From assembly GCA_015061165.1 (NCBI GenBank), contig SUXC01000005.1, positions 1 through 64,000 of the forward strand: DNA of 64,000 nucleotides. Direction: 5' to 3'. The notes under the pieces were generated by a model. That model was not told the origin of the DNA and did no database searches. It saw nothing but the letters and a program-made list of their open reading frames with translations. The translations under genes were made by a program, and so were the position numbers. Source of the stretch: Bacteroidales bacterium (GTDB taxonomy: Bacteria; Bacteroidota; Bacteroidia; Bacteroidales; Paludibacteraceae). Shown piece by piece: positions 29,939 to 40,537 of this stretch (positions within the stretch are counted from its first letter, which is position 1; each line of letters opens with the position of its first letter).

Positions 29939-31363
29939 TTACTTACCCTCGTTCATTTGGATACGTGCCTTCAACTCCCATGTACGGATACGATCTTTGT
30001 ACAAGTGGTTGTTGTTCATGGTCACGATATCGCAGTTAGCATCAGAGTTGTCATCCCAACGACGGCAGTTATACACTACGTCATAGATACGACCGATTTG
30101 ATACTCGCGGCTTACGCGCAAACCAACTGCATAATCCTCACCATACTTGGTGGTTGGGAAGTTGATAGTGCGGAGCATTGGAGTATAGAAACCGCGTGGT
30201 GCGCCAAGACCGTGGATACGGAGAGCGTTGTTACGACCGTTGTCTGGTGTCCACTCTTTGTGGTCGATTACTCCAGGAGGAATCATATTACCGTCAAAGT
30301 CGGTGAGTTGGTAGGTACCTACTACCATAGCGCAGTTTTGCTCGTGGAAAGCGTCGATGAACTTTTGAACGGTGTTCTCGTCGAAGTAAGTATCGTCAGA
30401 GTCAAGTTGGATAGCGAAACGACCGCATTTCTCGTGGTGGAGAGCTACGTTCCAGTTGCCACCGATAGCGTGCCATGTCTTGTCTTGAGCGATATAAACG
30501 AGGTTGTCGTGACCCTCAGCCACGATGCTCTTGATTACATCTACAGAACCGTCCTCAGAGTTGTCGTCCACAACGATAACGTTGTATTTATAAGGAGCCT
30601 TAACCACTTGGCTGAGCGCGCTCTTGATAGCTGTACCAATGGTACGAACGCGGTTCTTGCAAGGGATAATCACAGATGCCTCATACTCGAAGCCACCACC
30701 TTGGAGGTCAATGTCTTTGAAGCCAGGAGCGAGGTAACCGTTGATGTCTTTGAGGTGTTGGGTAACAGCCTTCTCCATCTCGATTTGTACGCCACGGTTC
30801 TTAGGATCTACATAGTCGAAGTTCTTCTCGCCAGTGGTACGGTTGTCGAGCTCTACATCATAATAGAGGTACTCGTTGATGTGCTCCAAAGCACCCTTTT
30901 GGCTCACTTTGAGGCGGAGGTCATACAGACCAGCGTATTGATAATCTACATCCATACGAGCAACAGCCTCCTTAAGAGCACTGGTGCGATAGAAAAGAAC
31001 AGAACCGAACTCAAAGTCGTCGCGAACAGAACCGAGTTGATAGTCAATCACAGGAGCGTTGGTACGAACCTCACCTACTTGGTTGAAGTGGTCCGCGTAA
31101 ACCATAGCAGCCTTGGTGTCCTCGATAAGTGCCTCCATACGCTCGAGAGCGAAGAGAACGAATGAAAGGGTGGTGTACTTGGTGTAAATCAATGTGTACT
31201 CGGTGTTAGCCTTAGCAGCGATCTCGCGAACGTTTGCTGTGGAGCGGATGTCACCGTGCAAATAATGAATGTCAGCTACCAATTCTTGAGCCTTCAAGTT
31301 GGCAACCGTTGCTTTTACTTGTTCCTCACTTTGGAAAGGAATAAAACATGTGATATTTTTCAT
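29939..31363 (-). CDS. Glycosyltransferase family 2
   Basis: ASVIIPCKNRVRTIGTAIKSALSQ, VIVVDDNSEDGSVDVIKS, FAIQLDSDDTYFDENTV. Confidence 0.9.
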   Translation of the reverse strand: MKNITCFIPFQSEEQVKATVANLKAQELVADIHYLHGDIRSTANVREIAAKANTEYTLIYTKYTTLSFVLFALERMEALIEDTKAAMVYADHFNQVGEVRTNAPVIDYQLGSVRDDFEFGSVLFYRTSALKEAVARMDVDYQYAGLYDLRLKVSQKGALEHINEYLYYDVELDNRTTGEKNFDYVDPKNRGVQIEMEKAVTQHLKDINGYLAPGFKDIDLQGGGFEYEASVIIPCKNRVRTIGTAIKSALSQVVKAPYKYNVIVVDDNSEDGSVDVIKSIVAEGHDNLVYIAQDKTWHAIGGNWNVALHHEKCGRFAIQLDSDDTYFDENTVQKFIDAFHEQNCAMVVGTYQLTDFDGNMIPPGVIDHKEWTPDNGRNNALRIHGLGAPRGFYTPMLRTINFPTTKYGEDYAVGLRVSREYQIGRIYDVVYNCRRWDDNSDANCDIVTMNNNHLYKDRIRTWELKARIQMNEGK

Positions 31364-31455
31364 ATTTGTAATAAATAAATTGGTTGTTTTCTGTGTTGTG
31401 TCAGGAATCGGGTATCGGGAGTCGAGCGCTTGGCATCCCGACTCCCGAATCCAGA

Positions 31456-33447
31456 TTAGAGAATATGATATTGCACAAATGCCTCTATTGCCTCATATTC
31501 AGCCAAGCCGAGCTCTGAGTACATTTTGGCGGTATCGTGGTTGCGGTCTTCTGCGCGTTGCCAGAACAGACGCTCATCGTCGCCAAGGAATGGAGCAGAC
31601 TCCATTTGGCTGGCGTGGCGGAGGATAGCATTGCGTTTAGAGCGAAGCTCCTCTGGGGACATAGGTACAGCCATCTCCACGAGATCCATCTCCCATTCCA
31701 TCCATGCACCACGGTACATCCATATACGGCAGTCTTTTAGCCACTCATCCCAAGCAGCAGTGTGCTTGAGTTCGTCCAATGCTGCAAGTACAGCGTCAAG
31801 ACATACACGGTGTGTGCCGTGAGGGTCTGCGAGGTCGCCAGCGGCGAAAATCTGTTGTGGTTTAACCTCTTCAAGCAATGCTTTCACGATATCCACATCG
31901 GCTTGCGAGAGAGGACCTTTCTTGATAGTACCTGTCTCATAGAATGGCAAGTTGAGGAAGTGGATATGGTCGGTTGGGAGGCCCATATAGCGGCATGCTG
32001 CGGTAGCTTCACCACGGCGGATAAGAGCCTTGAGGTTGAGAATCTCGCGGGTGTCGTTGTCGCCCACCTTCTCGTTGTGGAAGAAGTTCATATACTCATC
32101 GTACTTCTTCTCAATCACCTGATCCTCAGGGATAAGCATTTGCTTATAGCCCTTCATGAAGTCCATAAAGCGTACTACCTCCTCATCGCAAACGGCGATA
32201 CAACCGCTGGTCTCGTATGCCACGTGCACGTTGTGTCCTTGCTTGATAAGGCGTTGGAAAGTGCCACCCATAGAAATCACGTCGTCGTCTGGGTGAGGAG
32301 AGAAGATTACGATGTCTTTTGGGAATGGTTTAGCGCGCTCAGGGCGGTTGGTATCATCCGCATTAGGTTTGCCACCTGGCCAACCTGTGATGGTGTGTTG
32401 CAGGTCGTTGAATACCTTGATATTGCAGTTGTATGCAGATTCGTATTTGGTAATGAGTTCGCTCAATCCGAAATCGTTATAGTCCTTGTTGGTCAGTTTC
32501 AGGATAGGCTTCTTGGTTTGCTCGCAGAGCCAAACTACGGCGCGACGAATCAGTTGGTCAGTCCACTCGCAGTTGGTAACCTTCCAAGGGTGATTGATAC
32601 GAGTCAGTTTGTTGGCAGCCTCCAAGTCAAGTACGAACGATGCGTTCTTGTGGAGCTGCAAGTATGATGCAGGGCAAGCGGATGAAGCCACTTCCTCAAT
32701 GGCTTGCTTCAGGATACCCGCTTTGTGTTGTCCAAACGCCAACAGAATGACCTCTTTGGCTTGTAGGATAGTGTCAATACCCAATGTGATAGCGCAGGTA
32801 GGCACTTGTGTTACGTTGCCGAACAATGATTTCACATCCACACGCGAGTTGCCATCCATGATGACCAAACGGGTAGAGGAGTTAGGCTGTGTACCAGGCT
32901 CGTTCATAGCGATATTACCGCATTGACCAATACCCAATACTTGAATATCAATACCGCCAGCCTCTACGATTGCTTTCTCATACTCCTCGCAGAATGCGAA
33001 TACAGTCTCCTTAGGCAGGTCGCCAGGGAAGGTGTGTACGTTCTCAGGAAGAATGTCAATGTGAGCCAACAGTTGGCTTTGGATTTGTGCCATGCTGCCC
33101 AATGAAGAGTCGTTCAATGGATAGAACTCGTATGCGCCAAAAATAATCACATTCTTGAAGCTCAATCCCTCTTCTTTGTGCAATCGCACGAGTTCTACGA
33201 ACAAGTCGCGCATAGAGCGACCTGATGCCAAGGACAATACGGTTTTTTTGCCATTAGCCTCGCGATCGCGGATAACTCGTGCAATGCGGTTTGCCACGTT
33301 GGCAATACCCTCTTGTGGAGTCTCACAAATGGTGGTGTTCACATGTTCCAAACGGGTAACGCGCGATTGCTCATACGCATTCGCAGGACGATACAATTTC
33401 TCCTCGACTTTGCTCAGAGAAATCATTTGACTAAGATTATTTCTCAT
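31456..33447 (-). CDS. NagB-like (SIS/isomerase-fold) domain fused to a PIG-L deacetylase domain
   Basis: N-terminal VLSLASGRSMRDLFVELVRLHKEEGLSFKNVIIFGAYEFYPL and LGIGQCGNIAMNEPG; C-terminal PIG-L motifs IFSPHPDDDVISMGG and DPHGTHR. Start trimmed from 33489, which overlaps the promoter. Confidence 0.9.
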   Translation of the reverse strand: MRNNLSQMISLSKVEEKLYRPANAYEQSRVTRLEHVNTTICETPQEGIANVANRIARVIRDREANGKKTVLSLASGRSMRDLFVELVRLHKEEGLSFKNVIIFGAYEFYPLNDSSLGSMAQIQSQLLAHIDILPENVHTFPGDLPKETVFAFCEEYEKAIVEAGGIDIQVLGIGQCGNIAMNEPGTQPNSSTRLVIMDGNSRVDVKSLFGNVTQVPTCAITLGIDTILQAKEVILLAFGQHKAGILKQAIEEVASSACPASYLQLHKNASFVLDLEAANKLTRINHPWKVTNCEWTDQLIRRAVVWLCEQTKKPILKLTNKDYNDFGLSELITKYESAYNCNIKVFNDLQHTITGWPGGKPNADDTNRPERAKPFPKDIVIFSPHPDDDVISMGGTFQRLIKQGHNVHVAYETSGCIAVCDEEVVRFMDFMKGYKQMLIPEDQVIEKKYDEYMNFFHNEKVGDNDTREILNLKALIRRGEATAACRYMGLPTDHIHFLNLPFYETGTIKKGPLSQADVDIVKALLEEVKPQQIFAAGDLADPHGTHRVCLDAVLAALDELKHTAAWDEWLKDCRIWMYRGAWMEWEMDLVEMAVPMSPEELRSKRNAILRHASQMESAPFLGDDERLFWQRAEDRNHDTAKMYSELGLAEYEAIEAFVQYHIL

Positions 33448-33478
33448 ATATTTGTTGATTTTATAGTATATCGTGCTG

Positions 33479-33510
33479 CAAAGGTACAATATTTTTACGA
33501 GTTCTGCAAA
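33479..33510 (-). promoter_or_regulatory. Bacteroidetes promoter for the nagB-like operon
   Basis: Minus strand TTTG-N20-TACCTTTGCAG. Confidence 0.75.
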
Positions 33511-33577
33511 CGGTTGCGGAGATTTTTGTGAAAAAAAGATTTTTTATATGTTATACAACATAAAATAGGCATGTGCT

Positions 33578-33609
33578 ATTGCGCGCGTGAAAAAAAAATA
33601 GTACCTTTG
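33578..33609 (+). promoter_or_regulatory. Bacteroidetes promoter for the kinase-murQ-sus operon
   Basis: ATTG-N20-TACCTTTGC. Confidence 0.7.
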
Positions 33610-33688
33610 CAAACTGCTTTTAGTGTGGAGTGTATTTGTGGCGGAAGGAGCATAAAACTTGAATTAATCACAACATAAATTAACGAAT

Positions 33689-34546
33689 ATGATTTTAATA
33701 GCAGATTCTGGTTCAACCAAAACCCATTGGTGTTTGATGGCAGCCAATGGCCATTGCGAGGAGTATTTTACGGATGGTATTAATCCATTCCAACAAACCT
33801 CAGATGCCATTAAGAACAGTGTAAACAACCAATTGCTTCCTCAGATGGCGCACGCTATGTGGGCTGGTAGCATTGCAAAAGTATTTTTCTATGGCGCAGG
33901 TTGTACGCCTGAGAAGATTCCTGTAGTGGCATATGCCTTGGAGGCAATATTTAAGACCGCTAAGATTGAGGTATATTCCGACATGGTCGGTGCTGCTTGC
34001 GGTGTGTTAGGCGAAGAGCGCGGTGTGGCTTGTATCTTGGGTACAGGCGGTAACTCATGCTTGTGGAACGGCAAGGAGATTGAGAAGAATGTGCCTGCCC
34101 TTGGTTTTATCCTTGGCGATGAGGGTAGTGGTGCTGTCCTTGGCAAACGCCTTGTGGCAGACCTCTTCAAGAATCAACTGAGCGAGGAACTCAAAGAGAA
34201 GTTCCAAAATCAATATGGCATCACCGCTGCGGATGTGATTGATAATGTGTATCGTAAACCTTTCCCTAATCGTTACTTAGCCTCTCTCAGTAAGTTCTGT
34301 GCTGAGAATATTGAAAACCCATTGATTGCACAACTTGTTTACGACCACTTCGATTATTTCGCTAAGCGTATTTTGCCACAATATCCTGCTCTTCCAGTTG
34401 GATTCATTGGTTCTATCGCTTATTACTACCAAGATGTTTTGAAAAAGGTGTTGGCTGACAATGGCTTCCAAGTAGGTAAGATTCTGCAAGGTCCTATGGA
34501 GGGCTTGAAGGAGTATCACAAGAAAGATATTGTTCCTACTATGTAA
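33689..34546 (+). CDS. BadF/BadG-type N-acetylhexosamine kinase (MurNAc/GlcNAc kinase candidate)
   Basis: MILIADSGSTKTHWCLM, ACILGTGGNSCLWNGKEI, GFILGDEGSGAVLGKRLVADL. Confidence 0.85.
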   Translation: MILIADSGSTKTHWCLMAANGHCEEYFTDGINPFQQTSDAIKNSVNNQLLPQMAHAMWAGSIAKVFFYGAGCTPEKIPVVAYALEAIFKTAKIEVYSDMVGAACGVLGEERGVACILGTGGNSCLWNGKEIEKNVPALGFILGDEGSGAVLGKRLVADLFKNQLSEELKEKFQNQYGITAADVIDNVYRKPFPNRYLASLSKFCAENIENPLIAQLVYDHFDYFAKRILPQYPALPVGFIGSIAYYYQDVLKKVLADNGFQVGKILQGPMEGLKEYHKKDIVPTM

Positions 34547-34596
34547 TTCACATTTCAAAATTCATAATTTATAATTCAAAATTAAAAATTTCTATT

Positions 34597-35421
34597 ATGG
34601 CTTTTGTAAAAGTAACTGAGCAAACATCGCTGCACGATAATCTTGACCAAAAATCAGTGGGCGAATTGTTGCGCGAGATGAACGAGGAAGATCAAAAGGT
34701 GGCATTGGCTGTTCGCGAGTGTATTCCTCAGATAGAGAAATTGGTAGAGGGTATTGTAGAGCGCATGCAAAAGGGCGGTCGTATCTTCTATATGGGTGCA
34801 GGTACCAGTGGCCGTTTGGGCGTATTGGATGCCAGCGAGATTCCTCCTACTTTTGGTATGCCACCATCGTTTGTGATAGGTCTCATTGCGGGTGGCGATC
34901 ATGCGTTGCGCAACCCTGTGGAGAATGCTGAGGATGATCCAGAGAAATCATGGAAAGAATTGTTGGAGCATGATATTACTACGCTTGATACTGTGGTAGG
35001 TATTGCAGCTTCGGGTACAACACCTTATGTGATAGGTGCGCTCGAGCGCGCGCGTGAGTATGGCTGTTTGACCGCAGCTATCTCATGTAACCCTGGAGCT
35101 CCTGTGGGACAAGTGGCTGAGATTGCAATCGAGCCTATGGTAGGTCCAGAGTTCGTGACTGGCTCTACTCGCCTAAAATCAGGTACAGCGCAAAAACTTG
35201 TCTGCAACATGATTACCACCATTACCATGATTAAAATGGGTCGCGTGAAAGGCAACAAGATGGTGAACATGCAACTGAGCAACAAGAAACTCGTGGATCG
35301 CGGTACACGAATGCTCGTGGATGAATTGGGGCTCGAATATGACAAAGCGAAAGATTTGCTTCTTTTGCACGGTAGCGTGAAGAAAGCAATGGATGCCTAT
35401 CGCGCTAATAATCAAGAATAA
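34597..35421 (+). CDS. murQ: N-acetylmuramic acid 6-phosphate etherase
   Basis: IFYMGAGTSGRLGVLDASEIPPTFG, IGLIAGGDHALRNPVENAEDD, VTGSTRLKSGTAQKLVCNMITT. Confidence 0.97.
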   Translation: MAFVKVTEQTSLHDNLDQKSVGELLREMNEEDQKVALAVRECIPQIEKLVEGIVERMQKGGRIFYMGAGTSGRLGVLDASEIPPTFGMPPSFVIGLIAGGDHALRNPVENAEDDPEKSWKELLEHDITTLDTVVGIAASGTTPYVIGALERAREYGCLTAAISCNPGAPVGQVAEIAIEPMVGPEFVTGSTRLKSGTAQKLVCNMITTITMIKMGRVKGNKMVNMQLSNKKLVDRGTRMLVDELGLEYDKAKDLLLLHGSVKKAMDAYRANNQE

Positions 35422-35450
35422 AAACAATCTATAATAAACAATCTAAGTAT

Positions 35451-38400
35451 ATGAAGAAACTATTCTTTGTGCTAACTTGCTCGCTGATGTCGGTTGCTAT
35501 GATGGCAAGCATCACGGTAAGGGGTGTGGTTATTTCTACAGAGGATGGATTGCCAGTGATTGGTGCTTCTATTCTCGAGAAAGGTACATCAAACGGTACA
35601 ATTACCGATTTTGATGGTATGTATGAATTGACGGTGCAAGACGGTGCTGTACTTGTGGTAAGTTATGTGGGTATGACCTCCCAAGAACTGCCTGTTACAG
35701 GTCCACAAATGGATGTACGTCTGAGTAGTGATGCAATTGCTATGGAGGAAGTCGTGGTAACGGCTATGGGTGTGGTTCAAGAGAAAAAACGATTGAACTT
35801 TGCAGTGCAGAACATTGGTGGTGATGCGCTTACAGAGAATAAGAGTGCTAACTTTGTCAATTCGCTCCAAGGTAAGATTGCGGGTGTATCGGTTACTAAC
35901 TCGGGTGGTTCACCTAACTCAGGTAGCCAAATTATCATTCGTGGTATCTCGTCTGTAAATAATAGTCAAAGCAACGAGCCTCTCTTTATTCTTGATGGTG
36001 TGGCTATCTCTGGTGGTGCTTCTGCTGCAGCGGATATTAACCCTAACGATATTGAGAATATTACCGTCCTCAAAGGTGCTGCTGCGGCTGCTTTGTACGG
36101 TCAAGATGCTGCCAACGGTGTCATCATGATTACTACCAAGCAGGGTGAAGCAGGCAAAATCAAAGTTCAAGCCAACGGTAGTTGGCAATGGGATGAGCCT
36201 ACTCGTTTGCCACAATTGCAACAGACATATGGTCCAGGTGCTCAAGGATTCTATAAGGATAAAACTTCTGGAGGTTGGGGACCAATGTTAGGTCCAGACG
36301 ATGTTATCTACGATAATATTGGCAATTTCTTCAAGACTGGTTTCTATCACAAGTATGATTTCTCTGTGAATGGTGGTTCTGAGAAGTTCCAAGCATACGC
36401 TTCTGCTAACTATTCTAAAGCTGATGGTATTATTCCAGAGGATTATAAAACTCGTTTTGGTGCTCTTATCAAGGCGTCTTTCACTCCTGCTGAATGGGTA
36501 ACTTTCCAAATGGGTATCAATATCACCGATACGAAGTCACGTTCAACAGGTGGTGTAAGTTCTGTATATGGATGGCCTATTAACAATGACATTACTGATT
36601 ACAAGCATGATAATGGCTTACCTTCTCACCGCTATTGGAGTGACACAGAGAAAACAGGTTCTCCTCAAAGTCCACTCTATAGTATTTATGAGGATGATGG
36701 CGTGGCTAAGAAAACACGTAACGTAATCAACGGTAGTGTTACACTCAAACCTATCAAGAATCTCCAAATCGTGGGTCGCGTTAGTTATGATGTGAGCCAC
36801 TCTTCTTCAGATAGTTATACTGTGCCTCGTTGGGACGATAGTAGTGTAGTGCCGGCTGTAAAAGCACCAGATGGAGAGCGTCCTGCGGATTATGATGTTG
36901 CCATTCGTGGTACGTATCCTGAATGGGATAAGTATTATCAATATCTTGATTGGAAGGTATCTACTTCTGCTGACCAATATTTTGATCTTCTTGGTTTGAC
37001 AGGTGGTTACATGAATCCTGATAACTATATATTGACAAGCGATGATATTACCAATATGAGCAAATCTGCTTTGGGTTCGTATTCTGCTTCTATGAGTCGT
37101 AGCCAACTTTTTACGGCGGGTGCTAATGCAAGCTATAAAATAGAGTTGCCAAAGGATTTCTCAATTGATGTAATGGTGGGTACCGAACTCAAAATGTCAG
37201 AAGGTTTCTCCATGTCTAACTATGGTGTGGACTTCATGATTCCTGGTACATACAGTTTGTCTAATACCAACCGTGAATGGATGGAACTTTCCGATCGTAC
37301 TGCGGGACACTCAATGCGCCGTCGTTTTGGTTACTTTGGTGAACTTCGTGGTGATTACAAAGGCTTGGCTTCTCTCTCTGTTACAGCTCGTTGGGACTGG
37401 TCTTCTACGATTATCAACAACCCATTCTTCTATCCTTCTGTAACCGGTGGTGTAATTCTCTCTGAGCTGATTCCTGGATTGAATGAAACTAAGAATAACT
37501 GGTTCTCTTATTGGAAAATCCGTGGTAACTACGCTGTTGTAGGTAAGGATGCTCCAATCAATTTGTATGACCGTCGCTTTAAGCAATTTGGTACCTATCC
37601 AGATGGTGGTTATGGTATTGATCCTACTATGTCATCTGCTTCACGCGACCTCGCTCCTGAAATGTCTTATTCATGGGAGATTGGTATGGATATCAAATTA
37701 TTTGACAATAAGACACGTCTTGATATCGCTTACTACAACACTAAGGTGGACAACCAAATCGTAACCGTGCGTGTATCGCCATCTTCTGGTTATATCCTCC
37801 AAACTCGTAACGAGGGTGTGATTCGAAATCATGGTATGGAGCTCACTTTTGACCAAGATATTATCAAACGTAAAAACTTCAACTGGACTATGGGGCTCAA
37901 CTTCGGTCTCAACCGTGGTACTGTAGTGGGTCTTCCTGAAGATGTACATGAGATCACAGGTCCTCAATATGGTGATGTCTTTACTTCGGCTTATTTAGGT
38001 GGTTCGACTACCGCATTAACGGGTAAAGACTATCAACGCAATGCCGAGGGTCAGGTCATCGTGGACGAGAATGGTTATCCAAAGATTAATCCTAACAAGA
38101 ACGAGTTGATCGGTAACCGTGAAGCGAAATTCCAAGCTGGTTTGAACTCCAGTATGAATATCTATGGAGTACAATTCTCATTCCTCTTTGATGGTCGTTA
38201 TGGTGGCGATGTACTCAACGTTACGGGTCGTAACCTTATCTCCAGTGGTAACCACAAGATTCTTGAGACTTATCGTGGTCGCCAAGTGGTGTTCAATGGT
38301 GTAAAAGAACTGACAGATGCTGCTGGTAATGTATATTATGAGCCAAATACTACACCTATTACGCTCAACCAAACTACTATTACCAACTATTTCTATAATG

Positions 38401-38675
38401 TATCTACCAACTTTATTGAGGATGGTTCTTATCTGCGTCTAAGTTATGTAACCTTAGGTTATGACTTCGCGAAACTTATGAAGAATCAAAATGTGCTGAA
38501 GACATTGAAACTCAACTTCACTTGCAACAACGTATTTGTACTCACCAAATATACGGGTACAGATCCTGTCTGCAACGCATCTACTGGACAAGGTGGTACT
38601 GGTTCTGCGGGTATTGATAACAGCCCTGTTCCAAGTACACGTAGTTATAACATCAGCCTTTCGGCTTCTTTCTAA
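35451..38675 (+). CDS. SusC/RagA TonB-dependent transporter
   Basis: MKKLFFVLTCSLMSVAMMASITVRGVV; plug MEEVVVTAMGVVQEKKRL. Confidence 0.95.
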   Translation: MKKLFFVLTCSLMSVAMMASITVRGVVISTEDGLPVIGASILEKGTSNGTITDFDGMYELTVQDGAVLVVSYVGMTSQELPVTGPQMDVRLSSDAIAMEEVVVTAMGVVQEKKRLNFAVQNIGGDALTENKSANFVNSLQGKIAGVSVTNSGGSPNSGSQIIIRGISSVNNSQSNEPLFILDGVAISGGASAAADINPNDIENITVLKGAAAAALYGQDAANGVIMITTKQGEAGKIKVQANGSWQWDEPTRLPQLQQTYGPGAQGFYKDKTSGGWGPMLGPDDVIYDNIGNFFKTGFYHKYDFSVNGGSEKFQAYASANYSKADGIIPEDYKTRFGALIKASFTPAEWVTFQMGINITDTKSRSTGGVSSVYGWPINNDITDYKHDNGLPSHRYWSDTEKTGSPQSPLYSIYEDDGVAKKTRNVINGSVTLKPIKNLQIVGRVSYDVSHSSSDSYTVPRWDDSSVVPAVKAPDGERPADYDVAIRGTYPEWDKYYQYLDWKVSTSADQYFDLLGLTGGYMNPDNYILTSDDITNMSKSALGSYSASMSRSQLFTAGANASYKIELPKDFSIDVMVGTELKMSEGFSMSNYGVDFMIPGTYSLSNTNREWMELSDRTAGHSMRRRFGYFGELRGDYKGLASLSVTARWDWSSTIINNPFFYPSVTGGVILSELIPGLNETKNNWFSYWKIRGNYAVVGKDAPINLYDRRFKQFGTYPDGGYGIDPTMSSASRDLAPEMSYSWEIGMDIKLFDNKTRLDIAYYNTKVDNQIVTVRVSPSSGYILQTRNEGVIRNHGMELTFDQDIIKRKNFNWTMGLNFGLNRGTVVGLPEDVHEITGPQYGDVFTSAYLGGSTTALTGKDYQRNAEGQVIVDENGYPKINPNKNELIGNREAKFQAGLNSSMNIYGVQFSFLFDGRYGGDVLNVTGRNLISSGNHKILETYRGRQVVFNGVKELTDAAGNVYYEPNTTPITLNQTTITNYFYNVSTNFIEDGSYLRLSYVTLGYDFAKLMKNQNVLKTLKLNFTCNNVFVLTKYTGTDPVCNASTGQGGTGSAGIDNSPVPSTRSYNISLSASF

Positions 38676-38696
38676 CCCTATAATATACTAAGGAAT

Positions 38697-40517
38697 ATGA
38701 AAAAGTTATTTATTATATCAGCTCTTCTTGGAGCGATGTTCTTTACCAGTTGTGAGGATTTCTTGGATGTGAATTATACCAAGGATTCGCCTATCACAAC
38801 TTCGGTGGATCAAGTGTTGCCTGTAGCAACCTTCTATGCTTCGCAGATATGCTACGACCATGCTGAGTATGGCGTGTATATGTGTCAGGCACTCACCACT
38901 ACCGGCAAGAGCCAAACGGGTTCTTATCCATATAGCCAAGGTTGGGAGTTCCTCGGTGTGAACCGTCACCCAATGTGGCGCCGTCACTTCTATGACCTCG
39001 GTGCAAACATCCAAAAGATGAATGAGATAGCTATGGAGAACGGACAATACAATGCAGTGCTGATAGGTCGTACTGTTATGCTTATGTCCACCATGTTTAC
39101 TACCGATGCGTTTGGTGACATGCCTCGCTCAGAGGTGTATCAAAGTGCTTCACCTAAGTATGATACACAGGAGGAAGTATATGCATGGATGATGCAAGAG
39201 GCTGATGACTTGATAAAACTCTACAACGACCCAGCATGGGTAGATGCAAAGACCAATCTCCTCATTAATGAGAGAATGGATCGTATCTACGCAGGTGATA
39301 TGGATAAATGGGAAGTCTTCTGCAAGGCTCTTCGTGCGCGTCTTTGGTTGCGCAAATTGCCTAACTGGGATAACACCCCTGCGAATTGCCAAAAGATTAT
39401 TGCTATGGTGGACGATGTGCTTAATGATGCTAATTGGCAAGAGCCACGCTATTACTATCCAGGTGGTGTGACTGAGTCTAATTGTCCATGGGGACCTTTC
39501 AAGCCAATTATCAACTCATGGGAGAGTCGTGCCAACCGTTTGGATCAATCTGTACCTACAACATTCTTCTTGCATGGTATATTGGGTGGTATTGATGGTA
39601 CATATAACATCACTCGTGGTTATGCGCTTGATCCTCGAGCTGCTCGTATCATGGAGCCACGAGGTACAAAGGCTTTGTGGCATTTGGAGAGTAATATTGG
39701 TGTGGGCGATATTGACCGTGATGGTGAAGCTGATGCTATTTCTTCATTCCCAGATTTGCTATGCCAAACAAAAGAAAGCAATCCTTATACAAGAAATATG
39801 GGATACATCCCACTGATTACAAAAGAGGAGTTGATGTTCATCAAGGCAGAGGCGCAGTTATGGGCAGGCGACCGTGCAGGGGCATACGAGACGACTAAGG
39901 CTGCTACACTTGAGAATATGTCGCGTTATGGTATTAATGAAGTGAACTTGTCGGGAGATGCCTTGAATCAGTACCAACGTTTCTGGGAAATCAAATTGCC
40001 AGGTGCTGCTAACTTTAATATAGCTGATCTTATGCAACAAAAGTATGTGGCTATGTACCTCCAACCAGAGCAATGGACAGATATGCGTCGCTATAACTAT
40101 AGTTCTTCTCAAAATGGTATTGAATATGTGGTACCAGGACATTTGCCTGTTGCGGTATATGACGTGAAGAATGTGCATAATGGTAAGGTGGCTATGTTTG
40201 CTAAGGATGCTGAGAACTTTAATCTCGAATACGTATTGCGTCGTCCTTACAACCTCTATGAGGCATATTGGTCCACTCCTGATGACTATGGTGTGAATGC
40301 TACCCTTTCTCCTAATGCTTGGGTAAACCGACTCAATGCGGACACAGAGACAGAGACCAAGTACAACAAGAAAGAGCTTGATCGTATGGGCTACTATACT
40401 ACCAACGCTGCAGGAGAAAAGATACTTGATTATCGTATCCTCAAAAAACGTCTCATTTGGGCTAAGAAGAACCCTAATGTGGTGCAATGCGCAGATGATA
40501 ATATTGAATGGATGTAA
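38697..40517 (+). CDS. SusD/RagB family lipoprotein
   Basis: Lipobox MFFTSCEDFLDVN; GRTVMLMSTMFTTDAFGDMP; adjacent to susC. Confidence 0.92.
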   Translation: MKKLFIISALLGAMFFTSCEDFLDVNYTKDSPITTSVDQVLPVATFYASQICYDHAEYGVYMCQALTTTGKSQTGSYPYSQGWEFLGVNRHPMWRRHFYDLGANIQKMNEIAMENGQYNAVLIGRTVMLMSTMFTTDAFGDMPRSEVYQSASPKYDTQEEVYAWMMQEADDLIKLYNDPAWVDAKTNLLINERMDRIYAGDMDKWEVFCKALRARLWLRKLPNWDNTPANCQKIIAMVDDVLNDANWQEPRYYYPGGVTESNCPWGPFKPIINSWESRANRLDQSVPTTFFLHGILGGIDGTYNITRGYALDPRAARIMEPRGTKALWHLESNIGVGDIDRDGEADAISSFPDLLCQTKESNPYTRNMGYIPLITKEELMFIKAEAQLWAGDRAGAYETTKAATLENMSRYGINEVNLSGDALNQYQRFWEIKLPGAANFNIADLMQQKYVAMYLQPEQWTDMRRYNYSSSQNGIEYVVPGHLPVAVYDVKNVHNGKVAMFAKDAENFNLEYVLRRPYNLYEAYWSTPDDYGVNATLSPNAWVNRLNADTETETKYNKKELDRMGYYTTNAAGEKILDYRILKKRLIWAKKNPNVVQCADDNIEWM

Positions 40518-40537
40518 TTATTAATAGGATTATAAAT

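Noticed and set aside
29957-31165. 402-aa plus-strand ORF opposite the GT2 gene
   Set aside because: Antisense to a clear glycosyltransferase; valine/isoleucine-rich shadow composition; no recognisable motif.
31762-32667. 301-aa plus-strand ORF
   Set aside because: Antisense to the NagB-like/PIG-L fusion whose motifs are clear.
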